A stretch of 64,000 nucleotides of DNA, taken from contig OZ059895.1 of the NCBI GenBank assembly GCA_964057225.1, positions 19,664,688 to 19,728,687 of the forward strand. The letters run 5' to 3'. This DNA comes from Auanema rhodensis. Its lineage: Eukaryota > Nematoda > Chromadorea > Rhabditida > Rhabditidae. Each line of letters starts with the position of its first letter. Within the stretch, counting starts at the first letter, position 1. Positions 9,776-23,694 of the stretch are shown piece after piece. The translations under genes were made by a program, and so were the position numbers. A model generated the notes under the pieces. That model was given only the letters and a program-made list of their open reading frames with translations. It was not told the origin of the DNA and did no database searches.

Positions 9776-11179
9776 CCTTAAAAAAAGGAATCTAAAAACA
9801 TCTACTTTTTGATAAATTATTTTAAAATTTTTCGAAAAAATTTTTGTCAAAATGTTTTTGGAAGCAATGTTGAGTGTACATGGAAACTCAACATACACTA
9901 ATGCATCATTTTTCAAACGATCATAACTAATTTTTCTATAAAGCGTTTCTCAATGTAGTATAGTGCATTCGATGCGGATTTTTAAGCTGCGTCGATCTGT
10001 GTTCTCAGATTTGCGCTAGCTTAAAAATGCACCGAGATATCAACTGATATAAGTTCACACTTATATCCTCGATTTTCACCCTGAAGAATTAATTTTTTCG
10101 TTGAATAACATTGTCCATCGTCTTTGCCTTAAAAAAAGGAATCTAAAAACATCTACTTTTTGATAAATTATTTTAAAATTTTTCGAAAAAATTTTTGTCA
10201 AAATGTTTTTGGAAGCAATGTTGAGTGTACATGGAAACTCAACATACACTAATGCATCATTTTTCAAACGATCATAACTAATTTTTCTATAAAGCGTTTC
10301 TCAATGTAGTGTAGTGCATTCGATGCGGATTTTTAAGCTGCGTCGATCTGTGTTATCAGATTTGCGCTAGCTTAAAAATGCACCGAGATATCAACTGATA
10401 TAAGTTCACACTTATATCCTCGATTTTCACCCTGAAGAATTAATTTTTTCGTTGAGTAACATTGTCCATCGTCTTTGCCTTAAAAAAAGGAATCTAAAAA
10501 CATCTACTTTTTGATAAATTATTTTAAAATTTTTCGAAAAAATTTTTGTCAAAATGTTTTTGGAAGCAATGTTGAGTGTACATGGAAACTCAACATACAC
10601 TAATGCATCATTTTTTAAACGATCATAACTAATTTTTTTATTAAGCGTTTCTCAATGTAGTATAGTGCATTCGATGCGGATTTTTAAGCTGCGTCGATCT
10701 GTGTTATCAGCTTTGCGCTAGCTTAAAAATGCACCGAGATATCAACTGATATAAGTTCACACTTATATCCTCGATTTTCACCCTGAAGAATTAATTTTTT
10801 CGTTGAATAACATTGTCCATCGTCTTTGCCTTGAAAAAAGGAATCTAGAAACATCTACTTTTCGCTAAATTATATTGAAATTTTTCGAAAAAATTTTTGT
10901 CAAAATGTTTTTGGAAGCAATGTTGAGTGTACATGGAAACTCAACATACACTAATGCATCATTTTTCAAACGATCATAACTAATTTTTCTATAAAGCGTT
11001 TCTCAATTTAGTATAGTGCATTCGATGCGGAATTTTAAGCTGCGTCGATCTGTGTTATCAGATTTGCGCTAGCTTAAAAATGCACCGAGATATCAACTGA
11101 TATAAGTTCACACTTATACCCTCGATTTTCACCCTGAAGAATTGATTTTTTCGTTGAATCACATTGTCCATCGTCTTTG
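9776..11179 (+). repeat. Tandem 4-monomer duplication, copy 1 (1,404 bp)
   Basis: Four monomers with an ordered set of variants that recurs at a 1,404-bp offset: gttctcag (near 10,003 and 11,407), gtgtag, cagctttgcg, the rare atctagaaac (10,848 and 12,252), caatttag with ggaatttt, tataccc, and gaattgat with gaatcac. The shared rare change at 10,848/12,252, which creates a TCTAGA site, marks this as a recent tandem duplication. Confidence 0.85.
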
Positions 11180-12583
11180 CCTTAAAAAAAGGAATCTAAA
11201 AACATCTACTTTTTGATAAATTATTTTAAAATTTTTCGAAAAAATTTTTGTCAAAATGTTTTTGGAAGCAATGTTGAGTGTACATGGAAACTCAACATAC
11301 ACTAATGCATCATTTTTCAAACGATCATAACTAATTTTTCTATAAAGCGTTTCTCAATGTAGTATAGTGCATTCGATGCGGATTTTTAAGCTGCGTCGAT
11401 CTGTGTTCTCAGATTTGCGCTAGCTTAAAAATGCACCGAGATATCAACTGATATAAGTTCACACTTATATCCTCGATTTTCACCCTGAAGAATTAATTTT
11501 TTCGTTGAATAACATTGTCCATCGTCTTTGCCTTAAAAAAAGGAATCTAAAAACATCTACTTTTTGATAAATTATTTTAAAATTTTTCGAAAAAATTTTT
11601 GTCAAAATGTTTTTGGAAGCAATGTTGAGTGTACATGGAAACTCAACATACACTAATGCATCATTTTTCAAACGATCATAACTAATTTTTCTATAAAGCG
11701 TTTCTCAATGTAGTGTAGTGCATTCGATGCGGATTTTTAAGCTGCGTCGATCTGTGTTATCAGATTTGCGCTAGCTTAAAAATGCACCGAGATATCAACT
11801 GATATAAGTTCACACTTATATCCTCGATTTTCACCCTGAAGAATTAATTTTTTCGTTGAGTAACATTGTCCATCGTCTTTGCCTTAAAAAAAGGAATCTA
11901 AAAACATCTACTTTTTGATAAATTATTTTAAAATTTTTCGAAAAAATTTTTGTCAAAATGTTTTTGGAAGCAATGTTGAGTGTACATGGAAACTCAACAT
12001 ACACTAATGCATCATTTTTTAAACGATCATAACTAATTTTTTTATTAAGCGTTTCTCAATGTAGTATAGTGCATTCGATGCGGATTTTTAAGCTGCGTCG
12101 ATCTGTGTTATCAGCTTTGCGCTAGCTTAAAAATGCACCGAGATATCAACTGATATAAGTTCACACTTATATCCTCGATTTTCACCCTGAAGAATTAATT
12201 TTTTCGTTGAATAACATTGTCCATCGTCTTTGCCTTGAAAAAAGGAATCTAGAAACATCTACTTTTCGCTAAATTATATTGAAATTTTTCGAAAAAATTT
12301 TTGTCAAAATGTTTTTGGAAGCAATGTTGAGTGTACATGGAAACTCAACATACACTAATGCATCATTTTTCAAACGATCATAACTAATTTTTCTATAAAG
12401 CGTTTCTCAATTTAGTATAGTGCATTCGATGCGGAATTTTAAGCTGCGTCGATCTGTGTTATCAGATTTGCGCTAGCTTAAAAATGCACCGAGATATCAA
12501 CTGATATAAGTTCACACTTATACCCTCGATTTTCACCCTGAAGAATTGATTTTTTCGTTGAATCACATTGTCCATCGTCTTTG
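11180..12583 (+). repeat. Tandem 4-monomer duplication, copy 2 (1,404 bp)
   Basis: The immediate downstream copy of the preceding unit. The right boundary is set where the next monomer reads ccttgaaa and cttttcgataaatt (from 12,587), while copy 1 reads ccttaaaa at the matching place (near 11,183). Confidence 0.8.
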
Positions 12584-14551
12584 CCTTGAAAAAAGGAATC
12601 TAAAAACATCTACTTTTCGATAAATTATTTTAAAATGTTTCGAAAAAATTTTTGTCAAAATGTTTTTGGAAGCAATGTTGAGTGTACATGGAAACTCAAC
12701 ATACACTAATGCATCATTTTTCAAACGATCATAACTAATTTTTCTATAAAGCGTTTCTCAATGTAGTATAGTGCATTCGATGCGGATTTTTAAGCGGCGT
12801 CGATCTGTGTTATCAGATTTGCGCTAGCTTAAAAATGCACCGAGATATCAACTGATATAAGTTCACACTTATATCCTCGATTTTCACCCTGAAGAATTAA
12901 TTTTTTCGTTGAATAACATTGTCCATCGTCTTTGCCTTAAAAAAAGGAATCTAAAAACATCTACTTTTTGATAAATTATTTTAAAATTTTTCGAAAAAAT
13001 TTTTGTCAAAATGTTTTTGGAAGCAATGTTGAGTGTACATGGAAACTCAACATACACTAATGCATCATTTTTTAAACGATCATAACTAATTTTTTTATTA
13101 AGCGTTTTTCAATGTAGTATAGTGCATTCGATGCGGATTTTTAAGCTGCGTCGATCTGTGTTATCAGATTTGCGCTAGCTTAAAAATGCACCGAGATATC
13201 AACTGATATAAGTTCACACTTATATCCTCGATTTTCACCCTGAAGAATTAATTTTTTCGTTGAATAACATTGTCCATCGTCTTTGCCTTGAAAAAAGGAA
13301 TCTAAAAACATCTACTTTTCGCTAAATTATATTGAAGTTTTTCGAAAAAATTTTTGTCAAAATGTTTTTGGAAGCAATGTTGAGTGTACATGGAAACTCA
13401 ACATACACTAATGCATCATTTTTCAAACGATCATAACTAATTTTTCTATAAAGCGTTTCTCAATGTAGTATAGTGCATTCGATGCGGATTTTTAAGCTGC
13501 GTCGATCTGTGTTATCAGATTTGCGCTAGCTTAAAAATGCACCGAGATATCAACTGATATAAGTTCACACTTATACCCTCGATTTTCACCCTGAAGAATT
13601 GATTTTTTCGTTGAATCACATTGTCCATCGTCTTTGCCTTGAAAAAAGGAATCTAAAAACATCTACTTTTTGATAAATTATTTTAAAATTTTTCGAAAAA
13701 ATTTTTGTCAAAATGTTTTTGGAAGCAATGTTGAGTGTACATGGAAACTCAACATACACTAATGCATCATTTTTCAAACGATCATAACTAATTTTTCTAT
13801 AAAGCGTTTCTCAATGTAGTATAGTGCATTCGATGCGGATTTTTAAGCTGCGTCGATCTGTGTTCTCAGATTTGCGCTAGCTTAAAAATGCACCGAGATA
13901 TCAACTGATATAAGTTCACACTTATATCCTCGATTTTCACCCTGAAGAATTAATTTTTTCGTTGAATAACATTGTCCATCGTCTTTGCCTTAAAAAAAGG
14001 AATCTAAAAACATCTACTTTTGCTAGATTATTTTGAAATTTCTCGAAAAAATTTTTGTCAAAATGTTTTTGGAAGCAATGTTGAGTGTACATGGAAACTC
14101 AACATACACTAATGCATAATTTTTCAAACGATCATAACTAATTTTTGTATTAAGCGTTTCTCAATGTAGTATAGTGCATTCGATGCGGATTTTCAAGCTG
14201 CGTCGATCTGTGTTATCAGATTTGCGCTAGCTTAAAAATGCACCGAGATATCAACTGATATAAGTTCACACTTATATCCTCGATTTTCACCCTGAAGAAT
14301 TAATTTTTTCGTTGAGTAACAGTGTCCATCGTCTTTGCCTTAAAAAAAAGAATCTAAAAACATCTACTTTTTGATAAATTATTTTAAAATTTTTCGAAAA
14401 AATTTTTGTCAAAATGTTTTTGGAAGCAATGTTGAGTGTACATGGAAACTCAACATACACTAATGCATCATTTTTCAAACGATCATAACTAATTTTTCTA
14501 TAAAGCGTTTCTCAATGTAGTATAGTGCATTCGATGCGGATTTTTAAGCTG
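12584..14551 (+). repeat. Family B monomer tail plus 5-monomer HOR, copy 1
   Basis: Begins in a B-type c monomer (aaatgtttcg, aagcggcg near 12,797). From 12,798 there follows a five-monomer unit: a ttattaag/gttttt monomer, a cgctaaattatattg monomer, a gaattgat/gaatcac monomer, the 350-bp tgctagatt monomer at 13,937, and a cagtgtcc monomer at 14,287. The same order repeats 1,754 bp downstream (five periods minus one base). Private changes include gaagttttt near 13,335 and aaaaaaaagaatc near 14,350. Confidence 0.75.
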
Positions 14552-16305
14552 CGTCGATCTGTGTTATCAGATTTGCGCTAGCTTAAAAATGCACCGAGAT
14601 ATCAACTGATATAAGTTCACACTTATATCCTCGATTTTCACCCTGAAGAATTAATTTTTTCGTTGAATAACATTGTCCATCGTCTTTGCCTTAAAAAAAG
14701 GAATCTAAAAACATCTACTTTTTGATAAATTATTTTAAAATTTTTCGAAAAAATTTTTGTCAAAATGTTTTTGGAAGCAATGTTGAGTGTACATGGAAAC
14801 TCAACATACACTAATGCATCATTTTTTAAACGATCATAACTAATTTTTTTATTAAGCGTTTTTCAATGTAGTATAGTGCATTCGATGCGGATTTTTAAGC
14901 TGCGTCGATCTGTGTTATCAGATTTGCGCTAGCTTAAAAATGCACCGAGATATCAACTGATATAAGTTCACACTTATATCCTCGATTTTCACCCTGAAGA
15001 ATTAATTTTTTCGTTGAATAACATTGTCCATCGTCTTTGCCTTGAAAAAAGGAATCTAAAAACATCTACTTTTCGCTAAATTATATTGAAATTTTTCGAA
15101 AAAATTTTTGTCAAAATGTTTTTGGAAGCAATGTTGAGTGTACATGGAAACTCAACATACACTAATGCATCATTTTTCAAACGATCATAACTAATTATTC
15201 TATAAAGCGTTTCTCAATGTAGTATAGTGCATTCGATGCGGATTTTTAAGCTGCGTCGATCTGTGTTATCAGATTTGCGCTAGCTTAAAAATGCACCGAG
15301 ATATCAACTGATATAAGTTCACACTTATACCCTCGATTTTCACCCTGAAGAATTGATTTTTTCGTTGAATCACATTGTCCATCGTCTTTGCCTTGAAAAA
15401 AGGAATCTAAAAACATCTACTTTTTGATAAATTATTTTAAAATTTTTCGAAAAAATTTTTGTCAAAATGTTTTTGGAAGCAATGTTGAGTGTACATGGAA
15501 ACTCAACATACACTAATGCATCATTTTTCAAACGATCATAACTAATTTTTCTATAAAGCGTTTCTCAATGTAGTATAGTGCATTCGATGCGGATTTTTAA
15601 GCTGCGTCGATCTGTGTTCTCAGATTTGCGCTAGCTTAAAAATGCACCGAGATATCAACTGATATAAGTTCACACTTATATCCTCGATTTTCACCCTGAA
15701 GAATTAATTTTTTCGTTGAATAACATTGTCCATCGTCTTTGCCTTAAAAAAAGGAATCTAAAAACATCTACTTTTGCTAGATTATTTTGAAATTTCTCGA
15801 AAAAATTTTTGTCAAAATGTTTTTGGAAGCAATGTTGAGTGTACATGGAAACTCAACATACACTAATGCATAATTTTTCAAACGATCATAACTAATTTTT
15901 GTATTAAGCGTTTCTCAATGTAGTATAGTGCATTCGATGCGGATTTTCAAGCTGCGTCGATCTGTGTTATCAGATTTGCGCTAGCTTAAAAATGCACCGA
16001 GATATCAACTGATATAAGTTCACACTTATATCCTCGATTTTCACCCTGAAGAATTAATTTTTTCGTTGAGTAACAGTGTCCATCGTCTTTGCCTTAAAAA
16101 AAGGAATCTAAAAACATCTACTTTTTGATAAATTATTTTAAAATTTTTCGAAAAAATTTTTGTCAAAATGTTTTTGGAAGCAATGTTGAGTGTACATGGA
16201 AACTCAACATACACTAATGCATCATTTTTCAAACGATCATAACTAATTTTTCTATAAAGCGTTTCTCAATGTAGTATAGTGCATTCGATGCGGATTTTTA
16301 AGCTG
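14552..16305 (+). repeat. 5-monomer HOR, copy 2 (1,754 bp)
   Basis: Repeats the ordered set of the preceding unit: ttattaag monomer at 14,638, cgctaaatt at 14,989, gaattgat at 15,340, tgctagatt at 15,691, cagtgtcc at 16,041. The match continues to about 16,579 before the T-run variant differs. A private taattattc occurs near 15,194 and reappears near 20,761, linking this unit to a later one. Confidence 0.75.
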
Positions 16306-18478
16306 CGTCGATCTGTGTTATCAGATTTGCGCTAGCTTAAAAATGCACCGAGATATCAACTGATATAAGTTCACACTTATATCCTCGATTTTCACCCTGA
16401 AGAATTAATTTTTTCGTTGAATAACATTGTCCATCGTCTTTGCCTTAAAAAAAGGAATCTAAAAACATCTACTTTTTGATAAATTATTTTAAAATTTTTC
16501 GAAAAAATTTTTGTCAAAATGTTTTTGGAAGCAATGTTGAGTGTACATGGAAACTCAACATACACTAATGCATCATTTTTCAAACGATCATAACTAATTT
16601 TTCTATAAAGCGTTTCTCAATGTAGTATAGTGCATTCGATGCGGATTTTTAAGCTGCGTCGATCTGTGTTCTCAGATTTGCGCTAGCTTAAAAATGCACC
16701 GAGATATCAACTGATATAAGTTCACACTTATATCCTCGATTTTCACCCTGAAGAATTAATTTTTTCGTTGAATAACATTGTCCATCGTCTTTGCCTTAAA
16801 AAAAGGAATCTAAAAACATCTACTTTTGCTAGATTATTTTGAAATTTCTCGAAAAAATTTTTGTCAAAATGTTTTTGGAAGCAATGTTGAGTGTACATGG
16901 AAACTCAACATACACTAATGCATAATTTTTCAAACGATCATAACTAATTTTTGTATTAAGCGTTTCTCAATGTAGTATAGTGCATTCGATGCGGATTTTC
17001 AAGCTGCGTCGATCTGTGTTATCAGATTTGCGCTAGCTTAAAAATGCACCGAGATATCAACTGATATAAGTTCACACTTATATCCTCGATTTTCACCCTG
17101 AAGAATTAATTTTTTCGTTGAGTAACATTGTCCATCGTCTTTGCCTTAAAAAAAGGAATCTAAAAACATCTACTTTTTGATAAATTATTTTAAAATTTTT
17201 CGAAAAAATTTTTGTCAAAATGTTTTTGGAGGCAATGTTGAGTGTACATGGAAACTCAACATACACTAATGCATCATTTTTTAAACGATCATAACTAATT
17301 TTTTTATTAAGCGTTTTTCAATGTAGTATAGTGCATTCGATGCGGATTTTTAAGCTGCGTCGATCTGTGTTATCAGATTTGCGCTAGCTTAAAAATGCAC
17401 CGAGATATCAACTGATATAAGTTCACACTTATATCCTCGATTTTCAACCTGAAGAATTAATTTTTTCGTTGAATAACATTGTCCATCGTCTTTGCCTTGA
17501 AAAAAGGAATCTAAAAACATCTACTTTTTGCTAAATTATATTGAAATTTTTCGAAAAAATTTTTGTCAAAATGTTTTTGGAAGCAATGTTGAGTGTACAT
17601 GGAAACTCAACATACACTAATGCATCATTTTTCAAACGATCATAACTAATTTTTCTATAAAGCGTTTCTCAATGTAGTATAGTGCATTCGATGCGGATTT
17701 TTAAGCTGCGTCGATCTGTGTTCTCAGATTTGCGCTAGCTTAAAAATGCACCGAGATATCAACTGATATAAGTTCACACTTATATCCTCGATTTTCACCC
17801 TGAAGAATTAAAATCTAAAAACATCTACTTTTGCTAGATTATTTTGAAATTTCTCGAAAAAATTTTTGTCAAAATGTTTTTGGAAGCAATGTTGAGTGTA
17901 CATGGAAACTCAACATACACTAATGCATAATTTTTCAAACGATCATAACTAATTTTTGTATTAAGCGTTTCTCAATGTAGTATAGTGCATTCGATGCGGA
18001 TTTTCAAGCTGCGTCGATCTGTGTTATCAGATTTGCGCTAGCTTAAAAATGCACCGAGATATCAACTGATATAAGTTCACACTTATATCCTCGATTTTCA
18101 CCCTGAAGAATTAATTTTTTCGTTGAGTAACATTGTCCATCGTCTTTGCCTTAAAAAAAGGAATCTAAAAACATCTACTTTTTGATAAATTATTTTAAAA
18201 TTTTTCGAAAAAATTTTTGTCAAAATGTTTTTGGAAGCAATGTTGAGTGTACATGGAAACTCAACATACACTAATGCATCATTTTTTAAACGATCATAAC
18301 TAATTTTTTTTATTAAGCGTTTTTCAATGTAGTATAGTGCATTCGATGCGGATTTTTAAGCTGCGTCGATCTGTGTTATCAGATTTGCGCTAGCTTAAAA
18401 ATGCACCGAGATATCAACTGATATAAGTTCACACTTATATCCTCGATTTTCACCCTGAAGAATTAATTTTTTCGTTGA
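15747..18478 (+). repeat. 2,732-bp duplicated block, copy 1
   Basis: Matches 20,963-23,694 at a constant 5,216-bp offset. Shared rare markers are the 47-bp deletion (17,811/23,027), the box substitution ggaggcaatg (17,231/22,447), ttttcaacctg (near 17,446/22,662) and an extra T in the T run (near 18,303/23,519). The last left-hand difference is at 15,746/20,962 and the first right-hand one at 18,479/23,695. Inside I noticed only one difference, caaacaatc at 21,451. Confidence 0.9.
17795..18097 (+). repeat. Truncated monomer, 47-bp internal deletion (303 bp)
   Basis: After gaattaa (ending 17,811) the sequence jumps directly to aatctaaaaac, losing exemplar positions 265-311. The monomer is also of the 350-bp tgctag type. 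The junction shows no appreciable microhomology. An identical junction lies at 23,027/23,028, so one event was copied by block duplication. Confidence 0.9.
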
Positions 18479-20962
18479 GTAACAGTGTCCATCGTCTTTG
18501 CCTTAAAAAAAGGAATCTAAAAACATCTACTTTTTGATAAATTATTTTAAAATTTTTCGAAAAAATTTTTGTCAAAATGTTTTTGGAAGCAATGTTGAGT
18601 GTACATGGAAACTCAACATACACTAATGCATCATTTTTCAAACGATCATAACTAATTTTTCTATAAAGCGTTTCTCAATGTAGTATAGTGCATTCGATGC
18701 GGATTTTTAAGCTGCGTCGATCTGTGTTATCAGATTTGCGCTAGCTTAAAAATGCACCGAGATATCAACTGATATAAGTTCACACTTATATCCTCGATTT
18801 TCACCCTGAAGAATTAATTTTTTCGTTGAATAACATTGTCCATCGTCTTTGCCTTAAAAAAAGGAATCTAAAAACATCTACTTTTTGATAAATTATTTTA
18901 AAATTTTTCGAAAAAATTTTTGTCAAAATGTTTTTGGAAGCAATGTTGAGTGTACATGGAAACTCAACATACACTAATGCATCATTTTTCAAACGATCAT
19001 AACTAATTTTTCTATAAAGCGTTTCTCAATGTAGTATAGTGCATTCGATGCGGATTTTTAAGCTGCGTCGATCTGTGTTATCAGATTTGCGCTAGCTTAA
19101 AAATGCACCGAGATATCAACTGATATAAGTTCACACTTATACCCTCGATTTTCACCCTGAAGAATTGATTTTTTCGTTGAATCACATTGTCCATCGTCTT
19201 TGCCTTGAAAAAAGGAATCTAAAAACATCTACTTTTTGATAAATTATTTTAAAATTTTTCGAAAAAATTTTTGTCAAAATGTTTTTGGAAGCAATGTTGA
19301 GTGTACATGGAAACTCAACATACACTAATGCATCATTTTTCAAACGATCATAACTAATTTTTCTATAAAGCGTTTCTCAATGTAGTATAGTGCATTCGAT
19401 GCGGATTTTTAAGCTGCGTCGATCTGTGTTATCAGATTTGCGCTAGCTTAAAAATGCACCGAGATATCAACTGATATAAGTTCACACTTATATCCTCGAT
19501 TTTCACCCTGAAGAATTAATTTTTTCGTTGAATAACATTGTCCATCGTCTTTGCCTTAAAAAAAGGAATCTAAAAACATCTACTTTTTGATAAATTATTT
19601 TAAAATTTTTCGAAAAAATTTTTGTCAAAATGTTTTTGGAAGCAATGTTGAGTGTACATGGAAACTCAACATACACTAATGCATCATTTTTTAAACGATC
19701 ATAACTAATTTTTTTATTAAGCGTTTTTCAATGTAGTATAGTGCATTCGATGCGGATTTTTAAGCTGCGTCGATCTGTGTTATCAGATTTGCGCTAGCTT
19801 AAAAATGCACCGAGATATCAACTGATATAAGTTCACACTTATATCCTCGATTTTCACCCTGAAGAATTAATTTTTTCGTTGAATCACATTGTCCATCGTC
19901 TTTGCCTTGAAAAAAGGAATCTAAAAACATCTACTTTTTGATAAATTATTTTAAAATTTTTCGAAAAAATTTTTGTCAAAATGTTTTTGGAAGCAATGTT
20001 GAGTGTACATGGAAACTCAACATACACTAATGCATCATTTTTCAAACGATCATAACTAATTTTTCTATAAAGCGTTTCTCAATGTAGTATAGTGCATTCG
20101 ATGCGGATTTTTAAGCTGCGTCGATCTGTGTTATCAGATTTGCGCTAGCTTAAAAATGCACCGAGATATCAACTGATATAAGTTCACACTTATATCCTCG
20201 ATTTTCACCCTGAAGAATTAATTTTTTCGTTGAATAACATTGTCCATCGTCTTTGCCTTAAAAAAAGGAATCTAAAAACATCTACTTTTTGATAAATTAT
20301 TTTAAAATTTTTCGAAAAAATTTTTGTCAAAATGTTTTTGGAAGCAATGTTGAGTGTACATGGAAACTCAACATACACTAATGCATCATTTTTTAAACGA
20401 TCATAACTAATTTTTTTATTAAGCGTTTTTCAATGTAGTATAGTGCATTCGATGCGGATTTTTAAGCTGCGTCGATCTGTGTTATCAGATTTGCGCTAGC
20501 TTAAAAATGCACCGAGATATCAACTGATATAAGTTCACACTTATATCCTCGATTTTCACCCTGAAGAATTAATTTTTTCGTTGAATAACATTGTCCATCG
20601 TCTTTGCCTTGAAAAAAGGAATCTAAAAACATCTACTTTTCGCTAAATTATATTGAAATTTTTCGAAAAAATTTTTGTCAAAATGTTTTTGGAAGCAATG
20701 TTGAGTGTACATGGAAACTCAACATACACTAATGCATCATTTTTCAAACGATCATAACTAATTATTCTATAAAGCGTTTCTCAATGTAGTATAGTGCATT
20801 CGATGCGGATTTTTAAGCTGCGTCGATCTGTGTTATCAGATTTGCGCTAGCTTAAAAATGCACCGAGATATCAACTGATATAAGTTCACACTTATACCCT
20901 CGATTTTCACCCTGAAGAATTGATTTTTTCGTTGAATCACATTGTCCATCGTCTTTGCCTTG
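18479..20962 (+). repeat. Mixed B/C monomers between duplicated blocks
   Basis: Monomers from 18,801 to 20,907. There is a local two-monomer (702 bp) repetition: gaattgat/gaatcac then ttattaag at 19,152-19,853, and again at 19,854-20,555. The first monomer of the second pair keeps gaatcac but has reverted to gaattaat, so it is a chimera. The monomer at 20,556 shares the rare taattattc with 15,194. The last monomer, 20,907-21,256, switches from gaatcac/ccttgaaa to tgctagatt at the block boundary. Confidence 0.75.
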
Positions 20963-23694
20963 AAAAAAGGAATCTAAAAACATCTACTTTTGCTAGATTA
21001 TTTTGAAATTTCTCGAAAAAATTTTTGTCAAAATGTTTTTGGAAGCAATGTTGAGTGTACATGGAAACTCAACATACACTAATGCATAATTTTTCAAACG
21101 ATCATAACTAATTTTTGTATTAAGCGTTTCTCAATGTAGTATAGTGCATTCGATGCGGATTTTCAAGCTGCGTCGATCTGTGTTATCAGATTTGCGCTAG
21201 CTTAAAAATGCACCGAGATATCAACTGATATAAGTTCACACTTATATCCTCGATTTTCACCCTGAAGAATTAATTTTTTCGTTGAGTAACAGTGTCCATC
21301 GTCTTTGCCTTAAAAAAAGGAATCTAAAAACATCTACTTTTTGATAAATTATTTTAAAATTTTTCGAAAAAATTTTTGTCAAAATGTTTTTGGAAGCAAT
21401 GTTGAGTGTACATGGAAACTCAACATACACTAATGCATCATTTTTCAAACAATCATAACTAATTTTTCTATAAAGCGTTTCTCAATGTAGTATAGTGCAT
21501 TCGATGCGGATTTTTAAGCTGCGTCGATCTGTGTTATCAGATTTGCGCTAGCTTAAAAATGCACCGAGATATCAACTGATATAAGTTCACACTTATATCC
21601 TCGATTTTCACCCTGAAGAATTAATTTTTTCGTTGAATAACATTGTCCATCGTCTTTGCCTTAAAAAAAGGAATCTAAAAACATCTACTTTTTGATAAAT
21701 TATTTTAAAATTTTTCGAAAAAATTTTTGTCAAAATGTTTTTGGAAGCAATGTTGAGTGTACATGGAAACTCAACATACACTAATGCATCATTTTTCAAA
21801 CGATCATAACTAATTTTTCTATAAAGCGTTTCTCAATGTAGTATAGTGCATTCGATGCGGATTTTTAAGCTGCGTCGATCTGTGTTCTCAGATTTGCGCT
21901 AGCTTAAAAATGCACCGAGATATCAACTGATATAAGTTCACACTTATATCCTCGATTTTCACCCTGAAGAATTAATTTTTTCGTTGAATAACATTGTCCA
22001 TCGTCTTTGCCTTAAAAAAAGGAATCTAAAAACATCTACTTTTGCTAGATTATTTTGAAATTTCTCGAAAAAATTTTTGTCAAAATGTTTTTGGAAGCAA
22101 TGTTGAGTGTACATGGAAACTCAACATACACTAATGCATAATTTTTCAAACGATCATAACTAATTTTTGTATTAAGCGTTTCTCAATGTAGTATAGTGCA
22201 TTCGATGCGGATTTTCAAGCTGCGTCGATCTGTGTTATCAGATTTGCGCTAGCTTAAAAATGCACCGAGATATCAACTGATATAAGTTCACACTTATATC
22301 CTCGATTTTCACCCTGAAGAATTAATTTTTTCGTTGAGTAACATTGTCCATCGTCTTTGCCTTAAAAAAAGGAATCTAAAAACATCTACTTTTTGATAAA
22401 TTATTTTAAAATTTTTCGAAAAAATTTTTGTCAAAATGTTTTTGGAGGCAATGTTGAGTGTACATGGAAACTCAACATACACTAATGCATCATTTTTTAA
22501 ACGATCATAACTAATTTTTTTATTAAGCGTTTTTCAATGTAGTATAGTGCATTCGATGCGGATTTTTAAGCTGCGTCGATCTGTGTTATCAGATTTGCGC
22601 TAGCTTAAAAATGCACCGAGATATCAACTGATATAAGTTCACACTTATATCCTCGATTTTCAACCTGAAGAATTAATTTTTTCGTTGAATAACATTGTCC
22701 ATCGTCTTTGCCTTGAAAAAAGGAATCTAAAAACATCTACTTTTTGCTAAATTATATTGAAATTTTTCGAAAAAATTTTTGTCAAAATGTTTTTGGAAGC
22801 AATGTTGAGTGTACATGGAAACTCAACATACACTAATGCATCATTTTTCAAACGATCATAACTAATTTTTCTATAAAGCGTTTCTCAATGTAGTATAGTG
22901 CATTCGATGCGGATTTTTAAGCTGCGTCGATCTGTGTTCTCAGATTTGCGCTAGCTTAAAAATGCACCGAGATATCAACTGATATAAGTTCACACTTATA
23001 TCCTCGATTTTCACCCTGAAGAATTAAAATCTAAAAACATCTACTTTTGCTAGATTATTTTGAAATTTCTCGAAAAAATTTTTGTCAAAATGTTTTTGGA
23101 AGCAATGTTGAGTGTACATGGAAACTCAACATACACTAATGCATAATTTTTCAAACGATCATAACTAATTTTTGTATTAAGCGTTTCTCAATGTAGTATA
23201 GTGCATTCGATGCGGATTTTCAAGCTGCGTCGATCTGTGTTATCAGATTTGCGCTAGCTTAAAAATGCACCGAGATATCAACTGATATAAGTTCACACTT
23301 ATATCCTCGATTTTCACCCTGAAGAATTAATTTTTTCGTTGAGTAACATTGTCCATCGTCTTTGCCTTAAAAAAAGGAATCTAAAAACATCTACTTTTTG
23401 ATAAATTATTTTAAAATTTTTCGAAAAAATTTTTGTCAAAATGTTTTTGGAAGCAATGTTGAGTGTACATGGAAACTCAACATACACTAATGCATCATTT
23501 TTTAAACGATCATAACTAATTTTTTTTATTAAGCGTTTTTCAATGTAGTATAGTGCATTCGATGCGGATTTTTAAGCTGCGTCGATCTGTGTTATCAGAT
23601 TTGCGCTAGCTTAAAAATGCACCGAGATATCAACTGATATAAGTTCACACTTATATCCTCGATTTTCACCCTGAAGAATTAATTTTTTCGTTGA
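20963..23694 (+). repeat. 2,732-bp duplicated block, copy 2
   Basis: Downstream partner of 15,747-18,478, carrying the same 47-bp deletion, box substitution and extra T. Its left boundary lies inside the chimeric monomer at 20,907, consistent with insertion or exchange in register with the 351-bp period. Confidence 0.9.
23011..23313 (+). repeat. Truncated monomer, second copy of the 47-bp deletion
   Basis: Junction gaattaa|aatctaaaa at 23,027/23,028, the same base-pair breakpoints as 17,811/17,812. Length is 303 bp, with the tgctagatt variant downstream. Confidence 0.9.
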
